Shown in pieces: positions 16,918 to 25,979 of a DNA stretch of 64,000 nucleotides. This DNA comes from DAOULY01 sp034414595. Lineage in GTDB: Bacteria; Chloroflexota; Dehalococcoidia; SZUA-161; JAUWZY01. Made by a program: the position numbers and the translations under genes. The stretch spans positions 434,001 to 498,000 of the forward strand of contig DAOULY010000021.1 of the NCBI GenBank assembly GCA_034414595.1. The letters are read 5' to 3'. The first letter of the stretch is position 1. Each line of letters opens with the position of its first letter. The notes under the pieces were generated by a model, which made no database searches, had not been told where the DNA came from, and was given only the letters and a program-made list of their open reading frames with translations.

Positions 16918-18144
16918 ATGGCCAAGACCATAGTCATCGTGGGCACCTTGGATACCAAGGGGGAAGAGGTCGAATATCTTAAGCAGCTGATACAAAGAAG
17001 AGGGCATAAGACGATAGTTATCGATACCAGCATTTTGGGCGAAGCTCCGTTTCCCCCTGACATCAGCCATGACCAGGTGGCCGAGGCTGCCGGGGTAGAC
17101 CTGAAAGAGCTGATTGCCACCGCCGACGAAGGGAAAGCGATGGCAACTATGGGTCAGGGAGCTTCCAAGATAGCCCGGGAGCTATACTCCAGTGGTCAGT
17201 TAGACGGCGTAGTCACCCTGGGCGGCTCTATGGGCACTACACTGGGTATGGTATTGATGAAAGCACTGCCATTGACAATGCCCAAGCTCATGGTATCCAC
17301 AGTGGCCTTTACCCCTTTAATACCTAAGGAAACGGTTAGCAAAGACCTGACCGTAATGCCTTCGGTGGTCGATTTGTGGGGCCTCAGTCGCACGATAAGA
17401 AGGGTGCTGCAAAATGCTGCCGGGGCTATCACAGGGATGGTGGAAACTTACGAAGATGAAGATGCGAGCAGAAAACCTGTAATCGGCATCACCACCCTGG
17501 GCACTGCATCCTGCAAGTACGTCCTACGGGCCAAGCCACTCCTGGAGGAGAAGGGCTATGAGGTGGAGGTGTTCCACACCAATAGCATAGGTGGCAGTAC
17601 GTATGAGGACTTCGTAGAGCAGGGTCTACTTGACGGAGCATTAGACCTCTCTATCGTCGAGCTGGTCAATGATGTATGCATTGGCGCTTACGGTGTCGCC
17701 AACAGGCTGGAGGCTTCAGGCAAGAGACCATTCCCTCAGGTCGTCAGCGTCGGGGCTGCAAATTGGTTCAATTGGGGACCGCCAGAGACTCTTCCTCCTG
17801 AATTCAGGAACCGCAGGGTGTGTGAACATAATCCATCGGCTTTCGGAATAGAGTTGAGCAAGGACGAGATAGTCCTGGTCGGGAAGACGGTAGCCAGCAG
17901 GCTAAACAGCGCCGTGGGGCCGGCGGTGCTGCTAATCCCGGCGCGCGGTTTCTCAGAACGTGACCGGCCAGGCGCTGTATTCTACGACCCTGAAGGTTTT
18001 GAGTTACTTGCCGAGACCTTGAAGAGCAATGTGGGACCATCGGTAAGACTTGTAGAGCTCGACATGCACATCAATGACCCGGAATTCGCGGAACAGGCGG
18101 TGGCCATCCTCGATGACATGATGAGAGGCAAATTCAAGTCATAG
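16918..18144 (+). CDS. Tm-1-like ATP-binding (UPF0261) protein, copy 5
   Basis: A 408-aa S-subtype copy, nearly the same as copy 7 over most of its length (GGSMGT loop, ALPLTMPKLMVSTVAFTPLIP, VMPSVVDLWGLSRT, ARGFSERDRPGA). It ends KFKS without the KAPGAS tail and is followed after only 11 nt by copy 6. ATG 16918 is used; the frame is open to 16891 but the sequence there is leader. The ribosome site GGGGGGAAG differs from the AAGGAGAAG of the other copies. Confidence 0.9.
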   Translation: MAKTIVIVGTLDTKGEEVEYLKQLIQRRGHKTIVIDTSILGEAPFPPDISHDQVAEAAGVDLKELIATADEGKAMATMGQGASKIARELYSSGQLDGVVTLGGSMGTTLGMVLMKALPLTMPKLMVSTVAFTPLIPKETVSKDLTVMPSVVDLWGLSRTIRRVLQNAAGAITGMVETYEDEDASRKPVIGITTLGTASCKYVLRAKPLLEEKGYEVEVFHTNSIGGSTYEDFVEQGLLDGALDLSIVELVNDVCIGAYGVANRLEASGKRPFPQVVSVGAANWFNWGPPETLPPEFRNRRVCEHNPSAFGIELSKDEIVLVGKTVASRLNSAVGPAVLLIPARGFSERDRPGAVFYDPEGFELLAETLKSNVGPSVRLVELDMHINDPEFAEQAVAILDDMMRGKFKS

Positions 18145-18155
18145 AGGTGGGAGTG

Positions 18156-19397
18156 ATGGACAAGACCATAATAATCGTCGGCACACTGGATACTAAAGGA
18201 GAAGAGATCAAGTATGTTAAGGAGATGATAGAAAGAAGGGGACACAAGACAATAGTCATCGACGGTGGAATCCTGGGAGAACCTCTATTCCCACCCGATA
18301 TCGCGCGTGAAGAGGTGGCAAAGGCTGCTGGGACAACGCTGAAGGAAGTCATAGCGCTTGCTGATGAAGGGGAGATGATAAAGGCGATGGCAGAGGGAGC
18401 CTCGAAAATAGCTCAGGAGCTATACTCCGCTGGCAGATTAAATGGCATAATCTCTTTAGGGGGCACCATGGGCACATCGCTGGGCTTAGCGGTAATGAAG
18501 GCATTGCCGCTCGGGGTACCTAAGCTTATGGTCTCCACGGCAGCATTTACTCCTATTATAGCTGGGGAAATGGTGAGCGAAGATCAGGCGATGATATGCC
18601 CCGTAGCAGGTTTATTCGGCCTCAATGTAATCACAAGGCACACCCTTGAAGCTGCAGCAGGGACGATTACAGGGATGGCGGAGACATACAAAGAGATAGT
18701 CCCTGAGAAGCCTTTAATCGCCGTCACCATGCGGGGTGGCTCCTGCAGGTATACCCCTCTGATTAGGTCGCTGCTGGGGAAGAAGGGATATGAGGTAGTG
18801 CCGTTTCACGCCGTCGGGATAGGGGGCAGGGCTCTTGAGTCGCTTGTGAAACAGGGGCTGATCAGCGGGACTCTAGATTTGGCGACTGCTGAGATAGTTG
18901 AGGAATTATGTGGCGGGCCAGGCAGTGCTGGCGCAGATAGACTGGAAGCAGCGGGGAAAGTGGGAATCCCTCAAGTTGTTGGCCCTGGTTGTTTAGATTA
19001 TCGAATATGGGCTGGAACGGCGGAAACACTCCCATCCCGATTAAAGGGACGCAAGATTCACCAGCATAATTCTTTAGTTAGCGCGATAAAAACAAGCAGG
19101 GAAGAAATGGCAATGGCGGGAGAGGTAATAGCAAAAAAACTGAACAAGGCTATTGGGCCAGCGGCAATACTCATCCCTATCCGCGGCTTTTCTGAATTCG
19201 ATAAGGCTGGGACTGTATTTTACAATCCGGAAGGGCACAGGGCATTTATCAAGGCAGTAAATCGGCATATAGAGCCAAATGTCAAGGTCATCGAGCTCGA
19301 CATGCACATCAACGACCCGGAATTCTCGGAACAGGCGGTAGCAATCCTCGATGACATGATGAGAGGCCAGACTAAAGCGCCGGGTGCCTCCGGCTAA
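18156..19397 (+). CDS. Tm-1-like ATP-binding (UPF0261) protein, copy 6
   Basis: A 413-aa copy, third subtype (GGTMGT loop, MICPVAGLFG), starting MDKTIIIVG at ATG 18156 with AGGTGGGAG upstream. It is the only copy without its own promoter module and must be co-transcribed with copy 5, perhaps translationally linked across the 11-nt gap. The usual DRPG motif reads EFDKAG here, and the segment after the VPEKP motif contains MRGGSC where others have TTLGTA or TALGSS. These are the strongest deviations from the family core in the main array. Confidence 0.9.
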   Translation: MDKTIIIVGTLDTKGEEIKYVKEMIERRGHKTIVIDGGILGEPLFPPDIAREEVAKAAGTTLKEVIALADEGEMIKAMAEGASKIAQELYSAGRLNGIISLGGTMGTSLGLAVMKALPLGVPKLMVSTAAFTPIIAGEMVSEDQAMICPVAGLFGLNVITRHTLEAAAGTITGMAETYKEIVPEKPLIAVTMRGGSCRYTPLIRSLLGKKGYEVVPFHAVGIGGRALESLVKQGLISGTLDLATAEIVEELCGGPGSAGADRLEAAGKVGIPQVVGPGCLDYRIWAGTAETLPSRLKGRKIHQHNSLVSAIKTSREEMAMAGEVIAKKLNKAIGPAAILIPIRGFSEFDKAGTVFYNPEGHRAFIKAVNRHIEPNVKVIELDMHINDPEFSEQAVAILDDMMRGQTKAPGASG

Positions 19398-19447
19398 CCA
19401 GCGACCCCAGGGCTGTAAGCTCAAAAGGGCTCGCTGTCTCTCTTTGC

Positions 19448-19476
19448 TTTACCTCAGCGGCAAGCACTGATACAAT
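19448..19476 (+). promoter_or_regulatory. Array promoter 7
   Basis: TTTACC (19448-19453), spacer TCAGCGGCAAGCACTGA, TACAAT (19471-19476), driving copy 7. Confidence 0.75.
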
Positions 19477-19513
19477 AGTGGTCGTCCCGTACTCACCACG
19501 GGGAGAAGCACAA

Positions 19514-20758
19514 ATGGCCAAGACTATAGTCATCGTGGGCACCTTAGACACCAAAGGGGAAGAGGTCGAATATCTTAAAAAGCTGATACAAAGAAGGGGA
19601 CACAAGACGATAGTTGTCGATACCGGCATTTTGGGCGAAGCCCCGTTTCCCCCTGACATCAGCCGCGACCAGGTGGCCGAGGCTGCCGGAGTAGACCTGA
19701 AAGAGATGATTGCCACCGATGACGAAGGGAAAGCAATGGCAACTATGGGGCAGGGAGCTTCCAGGATAGCCCGGGAGCTATACTCCAGCGGTCAGTTAGA
19801 CGGCGTCGTTGCCCTGGGCGGCTCTATGGGAACTACACTCGGCATAGCATTGATGAAAGCTCTGCCATTGACAATGCCCAAGCTCATGGTATCCACAGTG
19901 GCTTTCACCCCTCTAATACCTAAGGAAGAGGTAGGCAAAGACCTGACCGTAATGCCCTCAGTGGTCGATTTATGGGGCCTCAGTCGCACGACAAGAAGGG
20001 TGCTGCAAAACGCTGCCGGCGCCATCACAGGCATGGTGGAAACCTACGAAAAGGAAGAGGTGAACCAAAAACCCGTGATCGGCATCACCACCCTGGGCAC
20101 TGCATCCTGCAAGTACATACTATGGGCCAAGCCACTCTTGGAGGAGAAGGGCTATGAGGTGGAGGTGTTCCACACCAATGGCATAGGTGGCAGTACATAT
20201 GAGGAATTCGTAGAGCAGGGTCTACTTGACGGGGCGCTGGATTTCTCCATCTCTGAGCTGGTCACTCATTTATGCATCGGCGACCTTCTCGGTGTCGCGA
20301 ACAGGCTGGAGGCTGCAGGCAAGAGACCATTCCCTCAGGTCGTCAGCGTCGGGGTTGCAAATTGGATCGCCTGGGGACCGCTGGAAACTCTTCCCCCTGA
20401 GTTCAGGAATCGCAAGACATTTCTACATAATCCTTCGACTTCCGGAATAGAGCTAACCAAGGACGAGATAGCCCTGGTCGGGAAAACGGTAGCCAGCAGG
20501 CTAAACAGCGCTTTGGGGCCGACGGTGCTGCTAATCCCGGCGCGCGGTTTCTCAGAACGTGACCGGCCAGGAGCTTTATACTATGATCCTGAAGTCTGCC
20601 ACGTGCTTATCGAGACCTTGAAGAGCAATGTGGGGCCATCGGTAAGACTCGTGGAGCTCGACCTGCACATCAACGACCCGGAATTCTCAGAACGGGCGGT
20701 AGCCATCCTCGATGACATGCTGAAAGGCAAGACCAAGGCACCGGGTGCCCCAGGGTGA
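19514..20758 (+). CDS. Tm-1-like ATP-binding (UPF0261) protein, copy 7
   Basis: A 414-aa S-subtype copy closely matching copy 5, so copies 5-6 and 7-8 look like a duplicated two-gene block. The C-terminal signature reads ELDLHINDPEF with Leu for Met, and the tail is KAPGAPG. ATG 19514 follows GGGGAGAAG; the longer frame from 19478 overlaps the promoter start region and is not used. VCIGA-like and LCIGD segments around residue 255 are the main differences from copy 5. Confidence 0.9.
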   Translation: MAKTIVIVGTLDTKGEEVEYLKKLIQRRGHKTIVVDTGILGEAPFPPDISRDQVAEAAGVDLKEMIATDDEGKAMATMGQGASRIARELYSSGQLDGVVALGGSMGTTLGIALMKALPLTMPKLMVSTVAFTPLIPKEEVGKDLTVMPSVVDLWGLSRTTRRVLQNAAGAITGMVETYEKEEVNQKPVIGITTLGTASCKYILWAKPLLEEKGYEVEVFHTNGIGGSTYEEFVEQGLLDGALDFSISELVTHLCIGDLLGVANRLEAAGKRPFPQVVSVGVANWIAWGPLETLPPEFRNRKTFLHNPSTSGIELTKDEIALVGKTVASRLNSALGPTVLLIPARGFSERDRPGALYYDPEVCHVLIETLKSNVGPSVRLVELDLHINDPEFSERAVAILDDMLKGKTKAPGAPG

Positions 20759-20811
20759 ACCAGCAACCCCTGGACTGGGAGCTTGAAAGGTGGTTCGTTG
20801 CCTCTCTTAGC

Positions 20812-20840
20812 TTTACATCAGTGACAAGCACTGATACAAT
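20812..20840 (+). promoter_or_regulatory. Array promoter 8
   Basis: TTTACA (20812-20817), the best -35 in the set, spacer TCAGTGACAAGCACTGA (perfect palindrome), TACAAT (20835-20840). Confidence 0.75.
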
Positions 20841-20876
20841 AGTGGTCGCTCTATACTTGCCACAAGGAGAAGTACA

Positions 20877-22124
20877 ATGGCCAAGACTATAGTCATCGTG
20901 GGCACCTTGGACACCAAAGGGGAAGAGCTCAAATACGTTAAAGAGCTGATAGAGAAGAGGGGACACAAGACAATCGTGATAGATGGTGGAGTCTTGGGTG
21001 CGCCCTTGTTTGCGCCCGATATCAGCCGTGAGGAGGTAGCCAAGGCTGCGGAGGTGAGCATCGAGGAACTTGCCGCTCGCCGCGATGAGGGGGAAGCAAT
21101 AACAACGATGGGACGAGGGGCTTCGAAATTAGCACGGCAATTGTATTCTGATGACAGGTTAGATGGCATAATCGCCATAGGTGGCTCCATGGGAACAACA
21201 TTAGGTCTGGCGATGATGAGGGCATTACCGCTGGGTGTGCCCAAGGTGATGGTCTCTACGGTGGCCTTCACTTCCATGATAAGTACTCAAGAGGTGAGCA
21301 TGGACCAGGTAATGGTCCAGTGCCTGGTTGATATGTGGGGCCTTGATACACTGACTAAGAGAATGCTTGGGAGTGCGGCAGCAGCGATCGCCGCCATGGC
21401 TGAGACATACGAAAAAGAGGGGGTTATCGAAAAACCGCTGATCGGCATAACCACTCTAGGCACAGCTGCCCTAAACTATGTCCCGTATATCAAGCCGTTG
21501 TTGGAACAAAGAGGATATGAAGCCGCGGTATTTCACGCCGTAGGGACTGGGGGAAGAGCATTTGAGCAGCTTATTGAGCAAGGATTAATCGCCGGCACTT
21601 TGGATTTATGCCTTCACGAGTTAGTCTGCAACTTATACGGCGGCTGGTGTGATGCTGGACCAGATAGGTTGGAGGCTGCGGGCAAGAAGGGGATTCCTCA
21701 GGTTGTTGCCCCGGGCGCTACGGGGATGAGTGCCTGGCCTGGGCCGCCAGAATCGCTGCCACCCCGCTTTAGAAGACGCAAGATACATGCCCACAACCCT
21801 AGAGACACAGCGATTGGGATCAACATAAAGGAGTGGGCAGAAGTGGCTGAGGTAATGGCCCAAAAACTGAACCAGGCCATCGGGCCGACGGTGGTGCTCA
21901 TTCCAACTCGAGGCTTTTTCGAGTGGGATAAGCCAGGGGGCTTTTTCCACGACCCACGGGGGCGCAAGGCATTTACAGCCTTGTTGAAAGAACACATAGA
22001 GCCCAAGATCAAGGTCATCGAGCTCGACATGCACATCAATGACCCCGAATTCTCAGAACGGGCGGTAGCCATCCTCGATGACATGATGAAGGGCCAGAGC
22101 AAAGCGCCGGGTGCCCCCGGGTAA
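20877..22124 (+). CDS. Tm-1-like ATP-binding (UPF0261) protein, copy 8
   Basis: A 415-aa copy of the third subtype (GGSMGT, LPLGVPKVMVSTVAFTSM, VQCLVDMWGLDT, PYIKPLLEQRGYEAAVFHAVGTGGR). The DRPG motif reads EWDKPG. It has a normal start at ATG 20877 behind AAGGAGAAG, one base closer than in its sisters. Unlike copy 6, its counterpart in the neighbouring block, it has its own promoter. Tail KAPGAPG. Confidence 0.9.
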   Translation: MAKTIVIVGTLDTKGEELKYVKELIEKRGHKTIVIDGGVLGAPLFAPDISREEVAKAAEVSIEELAARRDEGEAITTMGRGASKLARQLYSDDRLDGIIAIGGSMGTTLGLAMMRALPLGVPKVMVSTVAFTSMISTQEVSMDQVMVQCLVDMWGLDTLTKRMLGSAAAAIAAMAETYEKEGVIEKPLIGITTLGTAALNYVPYIKPLLEQRGYEAAVFHAVGTGGRAFEQLIEQGLIAGTLDLCLHELVCNLYGGWCDAGPDRLEAAGKKGIPQVVAPGATGMSAWPGPPESLPPRFRRRKIHAHNPRDTAIGINIKEWAEVAEVMAQKLNQAIGPTVVLIPTRGFFEWDKPGGFFHDPRGRKAFTALLKEHIEPKIKVIELDMHINDPEFSERAVAILDDMMKGQSKAPGAPG

Positions 22125-22175
22125 GCCAGCAAACCCAGGGCTGGAAGCTCAAAAGGGTCCGTTGTCTCTCTTAGC

Positions 22176-22204
22176 TTTACCTCGGTGACAAGCACTGATA
22201 CAAT
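22176..22204 (+). promoter_or_regulatory. Array promoter 9
   Basis: TTTACC (22176-22181), spacer TCGGTGACAAGCACTGA, TACAAT (22199-22204). Confidence 0.75.
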
Positions 22205-22241
22205 AGTGGCTGTCCCGTACTCACCACAGGGAGAAGCACAA

Positions 22242-23495
22242 ATGGCCAAGACTATAGTCATCGTTGGCACTCTGGATACCAAAGGGGAAGAGGTCAAATA
22301 TATTAGAGAGTTGATAGAAAAAAGGGGACACAAGACAATAGTCGTCGATGGTGGCATGTTGGGCAAGCCTCTATTTCAGCCCGATATCAGCCGTGAAGAG
22401 GTAGCGGATGCTGCAGGAACAAACCTGAAGGAGTTGCTCGCCCTCGGTGATGATGTAAAACCAGTAGAGGTAATGGCAGAAGGGTGCTCGAGTATAGCTC
22501 GGCAACTATATTCTGAAGGCAAGCTGGATGGCATAATCGCCATCGGCGGCATAATGGGTACATCACTGGGGATTGGGGCGATGAGGAAGTTGCCGCTCTG
22601 GCTGCCCAAGCTCATGTTATCCGCGATAGGTCTTACCCCTTTCTCTCCCGTTTTCGGTCCCGAGATGCGAAGTAGAGACCTGACCCTAATGCCAACAGTG
22701 GCAGATCTGTCGGGCGTCGACGATGTAACAAAAACTATACTCCAGAATGCAGCCGGGGCTATTGCCGGAATGGTAGAGACACATGAAAAGAAAAAGCCTT
22801 CTGAGAGACCTCTGGTCGCCATCATTACTTTCGGTACAGTGGTATGTAAGCAGTCATTATGGGCTAAGCCACTCTTACAGCAAAAAGGGTATGACGTTGT
22901 TGTATTCGAGCCAGTGGAAACCGCCTTGGAGGATCTTGTCGACCAGGGCGTAATCGCAGGGACTCTGGACTTCGTGGCAGGTTTCTCGTTCGTTAATGAA
23001 CTGGTATATAGCGGAGAACGTAAGCCTACGCCCATGAGGTTCGGAGCAGGTATAAGAAGAGGAATCCCTCAGGTCTTTTCCTCTGGACTTGCAGAGGTCA
23101 TTGCCTGGTCGGAATCGCTCGGACCACTTCCGCCAAGATTCAAGAATAGAGAGCTCTATCGCCGTACCACAACGGCTATAGATATAAGAGCGAGCGAAGA
23201 GGAGATGGCTGCTGCCGGCGAGATGATGGCTCAAAAACTCAACGAAATGACCGGGCCGACAGCAATGCTGATCCCAACCAGAGGCTTTTCTGAATGGGAT
23301 AGGCCAGGGCGCATGTTCTATAGCCCAGAGGGGCGCAAGGCATTTGCCGAGGCGCTAAAGGGACTTATAGAGCCAAAGGTCGAGGTCATCGAGCTCGACA
23401 TGCACATCAATGACCCCGAATTCTCGGAACGGGCGGTAGCCATCCTCGATGACATGATGAGAGGCAAGGCCAAGGCACCAGGCGCCTCCGCGTAG
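22242..23495 (+). CDS. Tm-1-like ATP-binding (UPF0261) protein, copy 9
   Basis: A 417-aa W-subtype copy (GGIMGT, LPLWLPKLMLSAIGLTPFSP, MVETHEK, EWDRPG, tail KAPGASA), more distant from copies 1 and 3 than they are from each other. In the 'vanilla' position after the Gly-rich region it has DLSGVDDVT where copies 1 and 3 have FWGVDNVT or LWGVDNVT, losing a conserved Trp. Start at ATG 22242 behind GGGAGAAG. It closes the main array; a 7-bp-stem hairpin (TGGTTCA 23536-23542 with TGAACCA 23557-23563) follows. Confidence 0.9.
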   Translation: MAKTIVIVGTLDTKGEEVKYIRELIEKRGHKTIVVDGGMLGKPLFQPDISREEVADAAGTNLKELLALGDDVKPVEVMAEGCSSIARQLYSEGKLDGIIAIGGIMGTSLGIGAMRKLPLWLPKLMLSAIGLTPFSPVFGPEMRSRDLTLMPTVADLSGVDDVTKTILQNAAGAIAGMVETHEKKKPSERPLVAIITFGTVVCKQSLWAKPLLQQKGYDVVVFEPVETALEDLVDQGVIAGTLDFVAGFSFVNELVYSGERKPTPMRFGAGIRRGIPQVFSSGLAEVIAWSESLGPLPPRFKNRELYRRTTTAIDIRASEEEMAAAGEMMAQKLNEMTGPTAMLIPTRGFSEWDRPGRMFYSPEGRKAFAEALKGLIEPKVEVIELDMHINDPEFSERAVAILDDMMRGKAKAPGASA

Positions 23496-23535
23496 CCAGC
23501 AAACCTATACTATCAGTCCCTGGCATCCACATCAT

Positions 23536-23563
23536 TGGTTCACCACCTTATGGTATTGAACCA
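23536..23563 (+). terminator. Hairpin after the Tm-1 array
   Basis: TGGTTCA and TGAACCA form a 7-bp stem around a 14-nt loop that can pair further. There is no T-run, so termination is only possible, not shown. It lies 40 nt after the last array stop codon. Confidence 0.35.
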
Positions 23564-23679
23564 TGGAGTAATAGCGAAGTCCCCACCCCAACCCATGCTA
23601 CAGTACGCTACTAGCCTAAGCTAAGGCGACTCACGTGCCCACATGCGACAGCACTCTTATAGATATTTGGCACGGTTAA

Positions 23680-24303
23680 TTATTGATCATCTTTTTCTAC
23701 TTGGGTATCTAAAACCTGTCTCATCAATATGAACGAAAACTTAACGCCTTCTTTTTCGTCAAGAAAATCCTTCAAGTAGAGCTTAGTATCGTCTCCATAA
23801 TGTTTTGGGAAGTTAATACTCAAGTAAGTCATTTTCTTTTTGTCTGATTCCCAAAATCTGTATTTTACAGTTTCTCTTCCTACGTACTTTCTTATGAACT
23901 TATCAATAGACTGACCCTCTTTGCACCAATTTATTATTGATTGATTCACCCATACATGATCCCAACTATCAAAAAAGGGGAAATGGGTGATTACATTTCT
24001 TACGAATCTAAAAAGTTCACTGGCGATTTCCGCTTCCATTGGCGGTCTATACTTCTTAATATTTTGAACCACCCATTGTATTGGTTCATAGTTTAATAGC
24101 TCAGAATAAACAGCAAATCCGTCTTTGATTCTGGAGAATCGATACCATCCGTCTTTCCCCCAAAAAGAATCTGCCATTACTTCTTCAAAAATGTCATAGA
24201 ATCTGTTGTAGGAAAGTGTTAGGAATTGCAATTCTGCTTTGTTCGGTCTAAGAGTTTCTTCCATTGCTTTCCCAGTATTGACAGGGACTGGCCACACATG
24301 CAC
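23680..24303 (-). CDS. HEPN-like protein, putative partner of the SIR2-like protein
   Basis: A 207-aa, AT-rich, mostly helical protein. Residues 102-107 read RNVITH, which fits the R-N-x3-H catalytic motif of HEPN ribonucleases, inside a helix of the right character (ELFRFVRNVITHFPFF). I recognise no named family, so HEPN is inferred from the motif. It follows the SIR2-like gene by 11 nt on the same strand and is surely co-transcribed. ATG 24303 has a weak site; ATG 24264, behind GGGAAAG, is an alternative giving 194 aa. The pair resembles toxin-effector modules of phage defence. Confidence 0.6.
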   Translation of the reverse strand: MHVWPVPVNTGKAMEETLRPNKAELQFLTLSYNRFYDIFEEVMADSFWGKDGWYRFSRIKDGFAVYSELLNYEPIQWVVQNIKKYRPPMEAEIASELFRFVRNVITHFPFFDSWDHVWVNQSIINWCKEGQSIDKFIRKYVGRETVKYRFWESDKKKMTYLSINFPKHYGDDTKLYLKDFLDEKEGVKFSFILMRQVLDTQVEKDDQ

Positions 24304-24314
24304 CTGTATATGGT

Positions 24315-25385
24315 CTAGCTCGCACCATATTTAGCGAAAGTGCGAAATTGCTGATGATGCAAATAGATTTGAAATCCCTCGTCGAATTCAGCTTGTGGTG
24401 GGATAGATTCAATACTACCGAATGCTCGCACATTTTGGCGGAATCGACTCAAGGTATTCTTCGCTCCGCCTTTACCTACAACTTGAACCAGCGGAGGCGA
24501 TTTAGTATGAACTGCGGAGTCCAATAGAGCAAGGAGATCCTCATCCAGCCCACTAGTGCCAATGATAAGGAACTTCTTACAGTCATCTAAGAATTCTCTG
24601 GCGGCAGAAATATGACTCTCAGGGCATACAGCATCATTAAGATACTTGCCTGCAAGCGGCGCAGTGAGAATTGGATAATACCTGTGACTTCCAGCTTCAT
24701 GTTCTCGCACTACACGTACTTTATCTATTACTAGAATCTCATGCTCAGGGAGTTGTTCAAATATATTTAGCTGTCTCACTAGATCATCCCAGCCTTCTCT
24801 TGTACCTCCTGGCAGATACCTGAACCAATTAATGGAACCATGCAGCTTAACGACCTTTGCACTACGATTATCAGCAACGTATTGAGTTATATCTGTGAAT
24901 TGGAACTGTTCTCTATCGTATTCGCTGAGAGCAATTTCTAACAGGTTATCATAGTTGAGCACTATAAACAGCACATCATGGGGATATTCAGCTAGCAACT
25001 CTATTATAAGTTCAACGTATCCACTCGGTGTATATGTATACGCGTTGCTTGCCAAGTAGAGGAGATCTCGCAAATAGGCAGGGATATGTTTGAAATGTTC
25101 CCGAATCTGACTATTATGGTGTTCAGCATATCTTCGCAGCTCTCTTTCAATGCCGATCTCATTTTCAGAACGATCTAATCTAGCAATTCTCTGAGCTAGA
25201 GTATTTGCACCGGGATACCACCGTATAATATTCTGGTATTCCTGATTCCCACCAATGTTAAATAAGTCCCGTGTTAACGGAGGCCGAAATGCAGAATTCC
25301 TTTCGCGTGACCCTGGACCCCTAACATCGAAAGAGGCGCCAGCTCCAAGGATTACACACGCTTTGTTTAATCCTCCAGTTGCCAT
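24315..25385 (-). CDS. SIR2-like domain protein, probable defence NADase
   Basis: A 356-aa protein with SIR2-like nucleotide-binding motifs: GAGASFD (14-20), NYDNLLE (144-150, N and D of the sirtuin N-x-D motif), KLHGSINW with the candidate catalytic His182, and GTSGLDED (276-283). SIR2-like domains of this class deplete NAD in several anti-phage systems (established for the superfamily). Activity here is inferred. ATG 25385 is chosen; GTG 25388 immediately precedes it and shares the GGGGA ribosome site. Both genes of the unit are richer in A+T than their neighbours, suggesting transfer. Confidence 0.8.
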   Translation of the reverse strand: MATGGLNKACVILGAGASFDVRGPGSRERNSAFRPPLTRDLFNIGGNQEYQNIIRWYPGANTLAQRIARLDRSENEIGIERELRRYAEHHNSQIREHFKHIPAYLRDLLYLASNAYTYTPSGYVELIIELLAEYPHDVLFIVLNYDNLLEIALSEYDREQFQFTDITQYVADNRSAKVVKLHGSINWFRYLPGGTREGWDDLVRQLNIFEQLPEHEILVIDKVRVVREHEAGSHRYYPILTAPLAGKYLNDAVCPESHISAAREFLDDCKKFLIIGTSGLDEDLLALLDSAVHTKSPPLVQVVGKGGAKNTLSRFRQNVRAFGSIESIPPQAEFDEGFQIYLHHQQFRTFAKYGAS

Positions 25386-25408
25386 CACTTATTTCCCCTA
25401 CCACGCTC

Positions 25409-25437
25409 ATTCTGTTACGGCACAAAGAGGTTGTCAA
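25409..25437 (-). promoter_or_regulatory. Promoter of the SIR2-HEPN unit
   Basis: Consensus TTGACA (25432-25437), 17-bp spacer, CAGAAT (25409-25414) on the minus strand, about 20 nt before the start codon. Confidence 0.55.
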
Positions 25438-25544
25438 GAGGAATAAACCAACGATGCGTAGCGGGGCGCACTCAGCACCTCCTGTTTGGCTATCGTAGGC
25501 GCCCTTATCTGTAGCTTTGTCCCGGGTCTTGGTCCGGGACTCAC

Positions 25545-25657
25545 GGCGCCTCACGTCTGGGATGCCCGCGCCTGAACGAAGGCGATGAACTCACCGAGCA
25601 GGCGGGAAATCAACCGCTCTTTGCGGTAAATGCAGTAAAAATCCCGGCATCAACTTC
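25545..25657 (-). pseudogene. Truncated duplicate of the lysR 3' end
   Basis: This segment matches 29146-29257, the last codons of the selenium-cluster lysR gene and a few bases beyond its stop, at more than 90% identity by eye, with one inserted base near its right end. It would encode only the final ~35 residues and is a remnant. Its position 3.6 kb from the intact copy, in the same orientation, brackets the oxidoreductase and SDR genes and suggests a duplication or insertion event. The remainder of 25438-25714 shows no gene. Confidence 0.8.
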
Positions 25658-25714
25658 CGCGCTTATATGGATAAAGCCTCGCCCGACGGATAGACAAACC
25701 ACAATTCAAGCCGT

Positions 25715-25957
25715 CTAGAGTCTACGAAGTAGCCGCTTCATTCCAAAATAGGGGAGGAGCAGGATAAAGGAGAGCACCGCCCAGCAAAGTGCCATTTTTA
25801 GCCCTCTGCAAATCTCCTCCGGCGTAAAAATCATGTCCATGCTCATTACGCCGAGCGCCTTTCCATTTACAACCAATTTATCACCTTCACGCCTTACCGA
25901 GTAGAACACAGCGGCTACGCTACCAGTTTCAGTATATGCTGTTATGCCCTTTTTCAT
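25715..25957 (-). CDS. Small single-pass membrane protein, 80 aa
   Basis: The ATG at 25957 with GGAAAAG upstream is preferred over the longer frame from 26011, which would overlap the preceding gene. Residues 1-50 are polar; 54-72 form one hydrophobic segment, followed by a basic end (KRLLRRL) predicting an inside C-terminus. The frame begins 22 nt after the stop of the phytoene-desaturase-like gene, so they are probably co-transcribed. No family recognised. Confidence 0.6.
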   Translation of the reverse strand: MKKGITAYTETGSVAAVFYSVRREGDKLVVNGKALGVMSMDMIFTPEEICRGLKMALCWAVLSFILLLPYFGMKRLLRRL

Positions 25958-25979
25958 TTGCTTTTCCAAAACCCGCTGA

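Noticed and set aside
8112..23495. Insertion sequences as drivers of the Tm-1 array
   Set aside because: No transposase ORF or terminal inverted repeats between copies; the shared spacers look like part of the duplicated unit.
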